Assembly (NCBI RefSeq): GCF_032062135.1
Contig: NC_092861.1
Span: 3,495,366 to 3,559,365 of the forward strand
From: Pyxicephalus adspersus
Taxonomy: Eukaryota > Chordata > Amphibia > Anura > Pyxicephalidae
Length of the DNA stretch: 64,000 bases
Direction: 5' to 3'
Under the pieces are notes generated by a model. It was not told the origin of the DNA, did no database searches, and saw only the letters and a program-made list of their open reading frames with translations. Shown here in pieces: positions 1 to 20,165 of the stretch. The number at the start of each line of letters is the position of its first letter. Positions within the stretch are counted from its first letter, which is position 1. The translations under genes and the position numbers were made by a program.

Positions 1-59
1 GGGGACACTGGGACACCATAAACCCATTCTGTTTTTCATACAAGGGACACGGGATGAAT

Positions 60-172
60 ATTACACCCATACAGCATGTCTTATGGAGGGGGCATTGGGT
101 ATACATTACACCCATACAGCATGTCTTATGGAGGGGACACCGGGGACAAATTACACCCATACAGCATGTCTT
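60..172 (+). repeat. 45-bp minisatellite, about 2.5 copies
   Basis: ATTACACCCATACAGCATGT begins at 60, 105 and 150, so the period is exactly 45 bp. The array may extend left of the window, since the first 50 bases share GGGGACAC-type sequence. Confidence 0.85.
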
Positions 173-1867
173 CTATCCTTTAAATTATATGACCTTGGTT
201 GCTTATAAAGAATTTCCATCCCAGCACAATAGATTAAATTCTATACCACAAATGTTTTATGTATTAGTTGATGGCTGCTGATGCTAGTAAAATCATTCTA
301 AAACGTAACCTAAATGGAACCTATGGTCCTGCAACCTCTCTGATATCTGTGCTATACAGCTGTGCCATGAATCCATATTATTCTAGATTTTGATTTGTTT
401 TCTGAGTTTCACATTTTTGGATCTGTAAAAGAGAATGATTTGTACCCCAATATAATAAGTGTTGTAGTTATTGCTCTGCTCCAGTAATGTTACATTGAAG
501 TCTGCTCATGGACAAAGTCATCAAGTCTTTAGATGTTTGTTCAGTGGAACCCAAAGGGTTAGTGTGTATTTGTATCCCAATTACGGGAAAGGGTCAGTCC
601 ATTTAAAAGTCCGACGAGCTTCATGTCTTTTACATCTTAGGGATTTGATTACGAAAAGTGATCTTTTCATATTTACCGGTCACAACTTATATGGCCATAT
701 TGTAAGACTGATCCATTAAGAGCCGCATGGAGGGTAAATGCCGTCATCTTCCTAGAAAGTGTTCCTTTTTCGGTGTGCTCAAGCTATAAGATGACGAGCC
801 CTGGAATGAGAACAATGTACTCTATGTGTACTGTATGTGTGAGAGCTGGAGGTAATGATATAGAATGCCGCCCAGCCGGCTGCTTCTGGCGTCTGTACGT
901 GACGGGGAAAGCTCAGTAGAAGCAATGTGACCTCAAAGAACATTTGTTCTTCCAGGTTAGGAATATTCATGTCTCGGCATGCTAAGGCATGAATCCTATG
1001 TCATACACACAGGTGTATCTAAAGCAGGACTACATTCATACAATTTAATAAATGTCCAAATGCTTGTATTTCATAACAAAATATTTGTAACTCTGTTCAG
1101 CCAGTTTGTGATTTGCATAGACAGAAAGGTCACTATTGTCTCCTTCATCAGCCCCTGCTAACTTCCTGCATGTGAATGCCTCCTCTCCCGCCTGATTCTG
1201 TCCGTCTGTACATATAGATCAATTTAAGGTGTTTATACTGCCAATATTAACAGACTTTAATTTGATGTTAATACCAATTACCTTGTGAAAATAATTTTGT
1301 TCATACCAAAAAAAAAAATTGATCCCAAGGTTCCAGGTCTGCAAGGTTAAAGCATTAGGCATTCATAGAAAAAATGTTTTGTCATATGGCGGTGTTGTAT
1401 TATTCCCCGTAATCTCCCCCCGGTGAGTCTAAATGGCAATTTCTATAGGAATGTGCTGGTGACTTCTCTTTGGATGTCAGCACGCGGGAGGTATTTCAGT
1501 CTGTCGCTCTGTTACGTGATTTCCCCACATCTTGTGCATGTCCCCTCTCCTCCTGTGCCACGCACACATTCCAAGAATCACAGGGGATATTCCGATTGGA
1601 TAATTAACCCCTGGCGATCTGAGGATTAACTCTTCAGTTATTCCCAAACCTTTTAACATGGAAGAATCCTTTATTAAATTTCAGGTCTCAGGGATCTCTA
1701 CAGCCCATTTGTAATATTGGTCGGAATTTGGATTACTTGGGGTTTTTTGGACACACAGGGCAGCTCTATACAACAAAATTATTTATAGTGATGGCAATAA
1801 ATGAAACAAATTATATTTATAATAATGGTCAGAGAAGAAATGCAGTGAAAAATGTTGTATGCCATTT
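173..1867. other. No gene recognised
   Basis: AT-rich, with only short unconvincing open frames on either strand, an A9 run near 1,310 and no family signature. It may contain the 5' non-coding exon and promoter of TDH, which I could not locate. Confidence 0.5.
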
Positions 1868-2842
1868 CATTGGTGGCCAGTGTGGGAAGACCACTCCTTA
1901 ACATTGATGGTCAGTGTGGGAAGAGTTCTCCTCAACATTGATCAGTAATTTGGGAAGAACTACTCAACGTTCATGGCCAGTGTGGGAAGACCCTTCCTTA
2001 ACATTTACGGCCAGAGTGGGAAGAACATCCCTCAGCATTGATGGTCTGTGGGGAAAGAACATTCCTCAACATTGATGGTCTGTGTGGGAAGAACATTCCT
2101 CAACATTGATGGTCAGTGTGGGAAGAACATTCCTTAACATTGATGGCCAGTGTGAGAAGACCCCTACTTAACATTTATGCCCAGTATGGGAAGAACATCC
2201 CTCAACATTTATGGTCAGTGTGGGAAGAACATTCCTCAACATTGATGGCCAGTGTGGGAAGACCCCAACTTAACATTTATGCCCAGTATGGGAAGAACAT
2301 CCCTCAACATTGATGGTCAGTGTTTGGAAGAACGCTCCTCAATGTTGATGGTCAGTGTTGGAAGAACGCTCCTTAACATTGATGGTCAGTGTGGGAAGAA
2401 CGCTCCTCAACGTTGATGGTCAGTGTGGGAAGAACGCTCCTCAACGTTGATGGTCAGTGTGGGAAGACCGCTCCTCAACGTTGATGGTCAGTGTGGGAAG
2501 ACNNNNNNNNNNNNNNNNNNNNNNNNNNNNNNNNNNNNNNNNNNNNNNNNNNNNNNNNNNNNNNNNNNNNNNNNNNNNNNNNNNNNNNNNNNNNNNNNNN
2601 NNNNNNNNNNNNNNNNNNNNNNNNNNNNNNNNNNNNNNNNNNNNNNNNNNNNNNNNNNNNNNNNNNNNNNNNNNNNNNNNNNNNNNNNNNNNNNNNNNNN
2701 NNNNNNNNNNNNNNNNNNNNNNNNNNNNNNNNNNNNNNNNNNNNNNNNNNNCGCTCCTCAACATTGATGGTCAGTGTGGGAAGAACGCTCCTCAACATTG
2801 ATGGTCAGTGTGGGAAAAATGCTACTCAACATTGATGGTCCA
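1868..2842 (+). repeat. 34-bp minisatellite spanning a gap
   Basis: Unit of the type GATGGTCAGTGTGGGAAGAA plus CGCTCCTCAACATT (34 bp). Copies near the gap are almost identical; those left of 2,300 are more diverged and vary in length. N-run 2,503-2,751 lies inside the array, so copy number is unknown. Confidence 0.9.
2503..2751. other. Assembly gap (249 N)
   Basis: Run of N inside the 34-bp minisatellite. Confidence 0.99.
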
Positions 2843-4119
2843 TGGAGAACTGGTGGTCAGTGGGAGGAAAGCCCACTTACACATGTTTTCAATGGAGAAT
2901 TGTCTCCTTACAGTGGAGATCATTGGGAAGAATGGCTTAAAATAAAAAACTGGTGTCTGCTTAAGCAGACCTGGTTAGGGCTGTCCTAACCTGATTGTTG
3001 TAGTGATGTATATGCATATTACACATTATTTATCAAAGATCTGTATAAACATACACATATAATGGCTTTCACCTGTACAGCAGATGTTCCAATACCTGTT
3101 AAATTATAGTAGATACCTTAATGTAAACAGCATGGCGTGCTGGCATTGGACAAGCATCTCTAGGGACCTCAGGAGGTGCAATCCTATTGCTGAAGTTCTC
3201 ATCTTTGCCCAGCTTCTGTGTAAATCTAAAGTATTGGTTTAGATAGATTAACTTTTTAGAGCTGAACTTCAAGCACAACTTTTCCACACAAATCTATGTG
3301 TTCTATAAACACCAGTTACTCAAACTTTAATGTTTCTGCATTAAATGCAGAGCCAAATCATCCGTGGGGCAACCAAGGCAGGGACCTAGATCCAGTTGAT
3401 ACCCAGAGGCCCAGTTACAACCCTCATTCTCCTGTAGTAAACCAAGGAGATAGGACAATTAGGCAAAACTGTGCCCCTGCCTGTTACTTCACAAGGGAGC
3501 ATGAGTTGTAAACCGTTGTCTGATGACGCCTGTACCAGCAATGCATATGGGGTAGCTTCTGTGTCTATTGCAATTTCCTATCAATATTAGTTTAAAGGAA
3601 CGGGGTGGCTACCTTGCTTGGGGGGGGGGGGACATTCTACAAAGAAAAATATTACCTGTAAAATGCCAATCATAGGCTTGTTATAGTTGGATTTTGGATG
3701 CAAACCTCCATTTGCATGCCATTTTCATTGACTTGCTGGCGTGAAGAAAACTCTCCTACTTAGGTCTCTGCATGCCTCCATTGTAAAAAGATAGTGGCAA
3801 TTTTTGGGCAAAGCTTGGGTGGGGTAAAGTGGGTTTTTCTGGGCAGGGAAAGACAGATAGTGGGTTAATGAAACTACACCAACACTGCCTTTCTAAGACT
3901 GCAAGTGTGGTGGTTAGACAACTGGTTATCCCACAATGAGAAGAAGGGGACCAGTCTTCCTCATAGGAAGCTCCTATACAAGGGTGAGTGCAGATCAAAA
4001 TGTTCAGCTTTTAATATTCTGTTTGCTGGAATATGAGACATTAAATCCTCTGCAGAATGCTACTGTTCTCTATATTTGGCCGTGAAAGGCTCTAAGTGTC
4101 TGACTCTTCTGTCCCTTAG
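2843..4119. other. No gene recognised; probable TDH 5' intron
   Basis: Ends at the splice acceptor TCTGTCCCTTAG before the first coding TDH exon, so at least its right part should be intron. A G10 run lies near 3,622. No other signal. Confidence 0.5.
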
Positions 4120-4134
4120 GTTCCTGTTACAGAC

Positions 4135-12300
<8,166 letters not shown>

Positions 12301-13232
12301 GACCAATTTCAATGACCATTATCTCAATCCCATATCAGTACACAGTGCACACAGTCCTGGATGGGAGACACAAGTAGACCACACTGCGGTCCTCCCCCGC
12401 TGCTGCTTCAACTGCAAAACTATTATATATGTGTGTGTGTGTACATGGGGTTTTTTTGTTTTAAACTGCTTGGAATTTGCAAGGTGTGAATCCATGGTAC
12501 ATTACTTGAATTTTTTTTTATTTTCTGGGTCAGTACAGCTGTAGTCATCCTGCTTCTTATACAATAATGAAAGGAGTACCCCGGTGTGATAATGAGCACA
12601 ATCCAAGTGTATGCATAGCTAAAACTTTCATTTATTTATTTTGGTGGTGTACAGGGAAAGAATTTTTGTCTGGTTTACGATGCTGTCTGTACCCCACTGG
12701 GTACAGTTATATTTAGTAGAATTGGGTTATTGTCTCTGAGACAAAAACTGATGGCAAATCGGTTAGAAAGTACATAGGGTGTGTAGTACGTCCTCTCCCC
12801 CCTTTTACACTTCGCCAGAAATTCCCAGCTGTCAAGATGACAGCTGAGAGTTTCTGTATAAAAAGAGCAGCTGTAGAAGTTGCCCCCGTTGATAAACAGA
12901 CCACCTGATACAGATAACATTGTTACTTTTTATTTATTGTTTCACCTACAGATTAAAGGGATGATGCTTTTGTGTAGCCTTTATTACCTTTAGTTATATG
13001 GTAACTAAATATCGTCACCTCTTTACTATTATTGAACTGGTGATTTTTTAAAATATTTTTATAACCAATAATTTTACTTTTGTTTCATACATCTGTTTTT
13101 TCCCTTGTTCTCATTTTTTTCCTTTTTAATGTAAAGAAAAACAGAAAATGTAAAAAAAATGTATTTGATTTGTAAGAATCTTTATAATTTCAATACCAGA
13201 ATCATAATTTTAATGTCATTTTACATCTATAG

Positions 13233-13238
13233 AATAAA
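13233..13238 (+). terminator. Candidate TDH polyadenylation signal AATAAA
   Basis: First AATAAA hexamer downstream of the TDH stop codon at 12,300, in a very AT-rich stretch. Further hexamers follow near 13,360 and at 14,717. It would give a 3' UTR of about 0.95 kb. Which signal is used cannot be decided from sequence alone. Confidence 0.4.
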
Positions 13239-13445
13239 TGTATCCACAATATTTTGAAATGAACACCACAAAAACTGACGCTAAACTAACATTGATCAAA
13301 GTAGAAAAAAATATTTTTTTTTTGTTTTTTACTATTTGTCTTGTTTTATCTATAGATTGCAATAAAAAAATAAAAATAATTTTTTTGCAATACAAACTAA
13401 AAAGAAATCCTTGTTTGTAAATAAGGAAAATACCCCGAGGGTTTT

Positions 13446-13579
13446 AATTATAAAGCAAAATCTGACTTTCACTGAAACATTCCCTGGTGGAGATTCCAGA
13501 TCTATGTGTTTCAATAGCAGGAATTGATTCTCCACCATACAATGTTTCAGTGAATGTCAGATTCCCTGCTTTAAAAATA
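13446..13579. mobile_element. Small foldback MITE (134 bp)
   Basis: Arms of about 48 bp: 13,446-13,494 pairs with 13,529-13,579 (TCACTGAAACATTCCCTGGT versus the complement of CCATACAATGTTTCAGTGAA). The spacer is 34 bp. A diverged relative lies at about 62,405-62,520. Confidence 0.75.
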
Positions 13580-14716
13580 GCCCCTATTGGTATATATATT
13601 TTTATATATAGTGGGACTGTCCCTTCTGGGAAAAAAGTTTTGGCTATACATACACTTCAGGTCTCATACAATAGCAAGAGAATGTCAACTTTAAAGTGGA
13701 CCTGTTCTCAAATGTTTATTTCAATGTTCTCTTTGCTATGAAGGGCATAGAAGACTTCAAGTGACTTGAATTATGCTTAAATGTCCTGCTACGAACATAA
13801 AAAAAAATTCATCCAAAAACATTCTTGACCTACTTGAATATATTACCTGGAGTTTTCCTCTTTCACAACAGCTTCCATGAGCCTTTGGGAAAGTTATACC
13901 TCAGTGATGTTAAGTTGCACTCTGTCTTCTTTTGGAGTTGAACAAACCAGGTGCTAAATTGTTACATATAGTTTCCCTTGTCTGGTGTTTTCTTTTTCTT
14001 TTTTTTCTTTTTTTTTTGTAATTTTGGACTTTTTATGTTGCTGTTGGCCACTCACTAAAGACAGGGTTGAGATCAAAAGGGCATTGCCCTATGCCCACCA
14101 AGGAGGAGGGGGCAAACATAACAAGACTATAACAATGGAGCCTGGAGTGTGGACTTGTTAAAAGGTCAATAATATTTCCATTTTGTTTGGCTTCTCCTGG
14201 TCTCCAGTAAGATACCCCTATAGACCCACCATTTTACCACAGTGATCTTTAAAGCCTGAACTCCAAGTAAACTACTACAGGGAGCTTCTTTGACCCTTCA
14301 TACTTTTCTCTGCCACATAGCACAGCCAACCCAGTGACCTAAATTTTGGCTTCTGCAGTTGGTCAACACAACTAGGTCATCTCCCAATCCCATAGCCTGT
14401 AATTGGTCAGTGAAGGTACGGCACCAGATTCAAGCCACTCCTATAGATGTCTAGCCCATTATGGGATTGTTCAAAGTGGTGGAGATATAAGAAGGTTACT
14501 CGACCTACTAGTGCAGACGTTGCACTGAAGTGGGGTTTATTTGCATGGCCCAGTACATTTTGCCGTATTTATGGACTGTTGAATGCTGCACAGGAGAATG
14601 CAAATGAAGGTATTGCTGTAGGCAAATGAGCAAAGCGTGTTTCATTTAGGTTATCAGTTCTGAGTATTGAATGTTTCTGGGAGAATTATTCTCATAGGAA
14701 AGTGCTTTACCTGCTA

Positions 14717-17700
14717 AATAAATTGTACTTTGGTTTTCCAAACTTGTGATGTTGGCAATATTAGATACTTGATGGCACCTTCAGTTCTACAATATCACTT
14801 CTCCCCTTTGTAGTTAGGCAATGGACCCCGGTCAAGGCCCCATTTACAATATAGACAATCGGCGAACATCAGCATTATGGGAATATCATCCCTCTGCTCC
14901 TTGGGGGTGTTTGCTTATATAAGGGGGGGGGGCATTTTACAGTATAAAAATCTGATTGGCTTAGAGTTCCTGCCTTTTCTACCTGCTCTGAAGGGGGCCC
15001 AACTATCTGAAAAAACAGGTGTAGACCTTTCCTATTGTTGCCTGGAGTTCAGCTTTAGGTGTTTGAGTTGATAAAGCAGTATGACCCTCAAAATGAAGAT
15101 AAAAGAAAGTCTTAAATAACATGTTTGTTATTGTTGTTTGGCCCATACAACATTATATACTGTCCAACCTTACATTCTTTATTGTCTCTGGGCATTTACC
15201 TTCTAAACCATATTTTCAAGGTTTGCATTAGCATGATATATATATATATATATATATGTGCATTCAATATTTGCAGCTGGCTTTGTTTAAAAAAATGTGA
15301 AATTTATGTGCAGATGAACTATTTTTGCTTTTAATTTATTACTTTTACGCATGAGCTGGGTGGACAGGTGGTATCATACAGGCTTACGGTATACTTGATT
15401 AACTTTTAGTTTCTTACAGGATACAAATCTATTGATAATAATGTAAGATTTTCAAATACTGTATCTGGTAGATTCTTTGACTAGAGAAGAACATCCGCTG
15501 TTTAGGTTTAATGGACCAGAAAATGTGGCCAACCACCAAAAACCACCATTTTTGACTAACACATGGCAGTGGTTAGCACAGGGTTATAAGACAAGGAGGT
15601 CAGTACTCTATGAGAACTTGCCACCTTTATCATAAGGCTAGATTCAGACGTCTTCAGACCTCTTCCAGATACTTGCTCTTGGAAATGATGAAGAGGAGGT
15701 ATTGAACGGTTATCAATGAACATTTGATAACCATTCTAGAGGTTGCAGTTCTAATGCTTTTGTCACAAAGGACCATGAGTCATCTTCTGTCCTTCAGAAC
15801 ACTCAACCACTTGATAGTATGGTTGGAAAGTGTTCACATTTAAGTACATGGAAGTGGTACCATGGCTCAAAAACATCAACGCAACCATACCATTGGCCAA
15901 TGCAGGCAAAAAAAGATTGCAATGGCTTTCATTAGTTTTTTATTTTTAGTTGAAACTTGGTGAAGCCCTCTGCACATCTGAACTCAGCCATCATTTATGG
16001 AATATATCCATTAGATGTAACCCCTATCACTAAAATCTCATATAAGCCCTGCCATGAAGGTGCTTGTTCAGACATCTTCTATAGGGTGACATGTTCCCCT
16101 CTTTTCTGCAGGGTTACCAAGTTATTTACGCCCTATTGGAGACTTTGGCTAGCCATGCCAACACACATCGAGCTGGTTTAGTCATCCATATTTGAAGGCC
16201 AATCATGGAAAATGATGTGTAGACAATGGTGGGTTGACTCCATGAAGACAATAATTGGCTGTAGGAGATGTGAAGCAATGAGGATAAAAAAAAAACTAAT
16301 TAAAAAAATATATATGATCAGGGCAAATCCTTTGTTTTTGGTCCATAGCAACTAGAATTAGATTTATGGTGAATAGTTTGTTCATCACTCCTATATGAGC
16401 TTGTTAGACATCTGATAGCAATATGGAATTCTCCACCACAAACCTTGGGTGGCTATAAAACCCTCCATTATTCTGCAAAGGCTTTGTAAAACATTTTGGA
16501 GGGTATCTATGGGAACTGTGCTCATTTGTGAAGTCAGGTACTGGTTTTGGATGAGAACCTGGCTCCAAATTGGTGTCAAAAGTTGTTTAAAAGGGTTGAG
16601 TTCAGGATTCCACGTCTTTATCACACTGTGTCCTTATAGCTGGCTTTATACACAAAGCCATAGTCATGTAGAACAATACGGGTTTCACCAAGCTGTGACC
16701 ACGACCTTCTTGTCTTTGTATGATGTAGCAATTCTGATACGTCTCATTGGAAACATCCGAACTCAACCATTTGGTTCTGGAATGGGATGTCCAACAAACT
16801 TCTATAGGTTAGAAGTCCACAAACATTCAGCCATATATATTGTATTGCTTAGGAATGACCTACAAATCCCAAAACCCTTTAAGCATGAGTCACATTATAA
16901 ATGGTTGTTCATGCTGTTTATAATGTGGTTTAAATACCCTGTATCATATTTATTTTCTTCATGTTAAGCTTTTGCTTTTCTTATATGTTTGTAAAAATGG
17001 TTTATAGGACAATCTATATATCTAGAGAAACGAGCCAACTGATTTCACTGTAATAAGCAGGGAAAATGAAATTGTATGAATGTTCTCATTTCTTTTGTTT
17101 AAACACAATCATAAAAAAAACTCTGCTAAGCCAAGTTTGTATTGAAATTGTCCTTTATATATCTTCCCTTTCTTCTGCCAATCACTGTAATGTGGTGGAG
17201 GGGTTGGGCACAGACGCATGTCTATGGGGTTGTACGTAGAAAGTGATGAAAGAACAGTGCTCAAGAAGTGAAAAAGATAAGAGCTTGTATGTATTGATTT
17301 CCAAAGCTCCTTGGAGCACTGATATTTCCACCCATTCTTCAATGTGTGAGTCAATAGATAGGCTTGCATTGTAGGGTGGCGTGCCAAAGCTTAAACTTCT
17401 GGAGCTGCAAGTCATTGAACTCATAACATGTGCCCCAGCAAGATAAAGAGAACCACTTCTAAGAGCAAAAGATAAGACCTGCCCATGTACTCCTTAGTAT
17501 TCCTCATAGAGTTCCCATTGACATCAACTGGTTACAAAACCACCTATGCAGTCCCATTAACTCCCATTCAGTCAATTGCGCGATGGAATGGCGTCCAGTG
17601 TTGCAGAGCCCTATGTACAAAGAGCCATTGTGGAGCAAATATACCTTCGATGGCGAACTCTCTGAACCTATGTCAATATGAATTGTATTGCTGTACAATG

Positions 17701-17837
17701 ACCAACAAGTGTGATGTGCTAATGAATCACTATTTTTGTAAATGAAAAGCATGGGTCTATTTTTGCATTCTTCATTTGTCATACTGTAAGAATGTGTTTA
17801 ATAAAATATGAAGTGAAAACACAAATGGCTCAATGGG
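14717..17837. other. Gene-free AT-rich stretch apart from a Tc1-like remnant
   Basis: Contains a short (TA)n run at about 15,236-15,257 and the Tc1-like remnant at 16,385-16,850. No splice-bounded coding signal was seen. Confidence 0.5.
16385..16850 (-). mobile_element. Decayed Tc1-like element, second family
   Basis: Both ends carry the same subterminal sequence inverted: TATATGAGCTTGTTAGACAT near 16,392 and GGGATGTCCAACAAACTTCT near 16,785-16,804. The right side continues into GTCCACAAACATTCAGCCATATA. The interior resembles the antisense strand of a Tc1-like transposase (AAGGCTTTGTAAAACATTTTGG, ...AACCTGGCTCCAAATTGG..., TTTGTATGATGTAGCAAT) with internal deletions and stops. Outer termini are approximate. 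The copy at 55,876-56,345 is the same family on the opposite strand. Confidence 0.65.
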
Positions 17838-18620
17838 TTTTTTTTTTTTTTTAAATTGTATTTTTATTGAAAAAAAAATTTTTTTTAAAAGGGTACAGAA
17901 GGGAAAAGGGAATACACAAGAGGGAAATAACAATAGTAATCCATCACAATACACAATAAGGTTGCAAAGATATGAAAAACAGTTTCAAACATATCCCATA
18001 ACATAGAGTTTGTAAAACAAAACTAGAGGTGGAGGAACAAGGAAAAGGCATTGTGACATTGGCAAACAGGAGGAGAAACCAGTGGGTCAACCAGACACAT
18101 TAGCATAGTAATGATCCCAGGCTTCCCATATCAAATCAAACTTATCCACTGTATTTCTAATGAGTGCCGTAAGGTATTCCATTATGCGGATTTCTTGGAT
18201 CTGTGTATAAAGAGCTTCCATGGAAGGGGGCGTAGTCACCTTCCATCTGGAGGGTATTAGTGTTCGTGCAGCAACCAGAATATGTGATGCTAATTTGCGA
18301 GAAATGGTTGGCAATGTAATAAGAGGCTGACATAGGAGGTGGGATATAAGGTCTAGAGGAACGGACTGCTGGACCACAGTCGATAATAAATCATTAACCC
18401 GTGACCAATACGTCTGGATAAGGGGGCAGAACCAAAATATGTGTTCTATCGTGCCTCTATGTTTTCCACATCTCGAGCACATGGGGTCCACGTTAGGAAA
18501 CAGCCGGGATAAAACCCCTGGTACGGTTTGTTTTATTGGTGTGTTGATGTTGGGGGGTGGTGGGTGTCGACTTTGTGGTTTGGGTACACAGGGTCCAGTC
18601 TTAGTAGATCATGGCCTTTA
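17838..18620 (-). mobile_element. 5'-truncated L1-like LINE
   Basis: Minus-strand reading from about 18,600 to 18,087 encodes the C-terminus of an L1/Tx1-type ORF2. VPGVLSRLFPNVDPMCSRCG and then HIFWFCP give the CxxC...H...C knuckle, followed by SRKLASHILVAARTLIPSRW. A 3' UTR of about 235 bp and a poly(A) tail (T-run at 17,838-17,852 on the plus strand) follow. The 5' end is lost and a frameshift lies near 18,600. Dead copy. Confidence 0.8.
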
Positions 18621-18814
18621 GCCACATAGACTTCATTGGTATTGGATCTGGGTATTGGCTGGCAAATATTTTTTGCTGGGGTACTCACACCATGGTCTGC
18701 AATGGTGTAGAGGACTAGACACGTCACACTTTTTAGGGTGATAATCTTAAATGTGTACAGCAGTCCCACCAATATCATTCATTGATCCATCCTGGTAGAT
18801 ATAGTAATTATAGA

Positions 18815-18885
18815 TGGGGTTCTCTAAAGACCTAAAAGTAATTTTAAGAGTTCCTTGATGTTAAAAACGTGGAGAAAGTCTCTTG
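18815..18885 (+). repeat. Partial copy of the GGTTCCTTGAGCAATGAGC repeat
   Basis: GGGTTCTCTAAAGACCTAAA, then AGAGTTCCTTGATGTTAAAAACGTGGAGAAAG, corresponding to the 3' part of the copy at 19,885. Confidence 0.5.
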
Positions 18886-19321
18886 TTCCTGGTCCTGGTG
18901 GATCAATGAACGACCATTGTGTTTTAAATAAAGCAGGGCAAAGCGAGTTGCCTGTTCATGGAACAAAATGGCGCTGTGTGTATAACACTTGATCATTCTT
19001 CTCTCAATGGAAACTGTTATGAAAGATAATTTCCAGCTACAATTATCCCATGTGTGCAAAGTCTTACCATACCTATAAACATAAAATGGAAACGTCCACC
19101 ATTGTTGTCTATAGGGCAAGAGTAAATATTGATGGGCTGCCAATCTCTCTGTGCTTTCCATCTACTTTTGTGCTTATCCAATCCCACCAGCCTGGAGCTC
19201 ACACTTGAGCAAGGAACCTATAGAGCATCCCTCATTCTCCAAGACATAGGATGATGCATAGAACAAATGTGCTTTAGTATTGATCCTTTCCCCTGTGTCT
19301 TAGTGCGTTTGGGTTCGACAA

Positions 19322-19440
19322 TGGGCCTGATTTATTAAAGCTCCCCAAGACTGGAGAAGATAACTATTCAAGATTTGCTGGATCACCCAGGTTTCCCCAT
19401 GATAGTCAATATTCTCCAGTTTTGGAACAGGTCAAACTAC
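19322..19440. mobile_element. Foldback MITE fragment, GGCCCTGATTTATTAAAG family
   Basis: Left end GGGCCTGATTTATTAAAGCT, then a compressed interior and only a trace of the right arm (ATATTCTCCAGTTTTGG). Internally deleted. Confidence 0.6.
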
Positions 19441-19884
19441 ATTGCTATAATCATGGACGCTGAATTACAGTGCTAGGATTATGGAGATTGTTATTGAGAT
19501 TGTTATAGTGTAAATTTTGTACAATTTTTAACTTTTGTATAATGAATGTCGCATTTAGATATATCTTTATTACTGAATGCCTTAAAAGTCCCTTTTGTTG
19601 ACTACATTTGTGATTTATAGATTAGTATGGGATGTGGCATTGGTCAATTTGCCAGTCGGGGTAACATCTTGTCTCTTTTTTTATTAAATTACTTATTAAT
19701 TAGGGGTCAAGGTCAACTGGCAATGGAAAACTATGCACGAGACAAGGACACCCAGGCACGGTCTAAACTGGTTTGTCCTGCACATTTCTTCAGCAAGTCA
19801 AACACAGCCGTGTACACTAACTACGTGCCAGAAGCCACTGCTGACAACATCCCCATCGGGAATTTATCTATATTGTGTGCTAAA

Positions 19885-20165
19885 GCAGAGTTTCTTGGCC
19901 AAGGTTCCCGGAGGTTGCTAGGGGTTCCTTGAGCAATGAGCGATTTGTGCTCCTTGGGTTAGTGTAAGGGGCACCAACGATCATTTTGACTATCTGTAAG
20001 GGTGACATTCTTCCCAATAGGTTGCAATGACAGAGGCAATCGTCCTACTGACCATCAAGCTAATATACTGTGAGCTGTGGATATAGTCAATTTAGTGGGG
20101 GTTCCTTGAGGACCTAAAAGTTATTTCATAGGTTCCTTCATGTTATAAACATGGAGAAAGCCTGT
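19885..20165 (+). repeat. Interspersed repeat, GGTTCCTTGAGCAATGAGC family
   Basis: Shares GGGGTTCCTTGAGCAATGAG, then GGCTATCTGTAAGGGTGACATTC-type sequence, then TTCCTTGAGGACCTAAAAG with 27,895-28,115 and a partial copy at about 18,815-18,885. Class unknown; no coding capacity. Confidence 0.6.

Noticed and set aside
1868..2842. CRISPR-like regular repeat pattern
   Set aside because: Units are contiguous minisatellite copies with no unique spacers, and the DNA is eukaryotic. The same applies to the other arrays.
19627..19932. 101-residue frame containing GQLAMENYARDKDTQARSKL
   Set aside because: No splice signals or family motif, and its end overlaps an interspersed repeat at 19,885.
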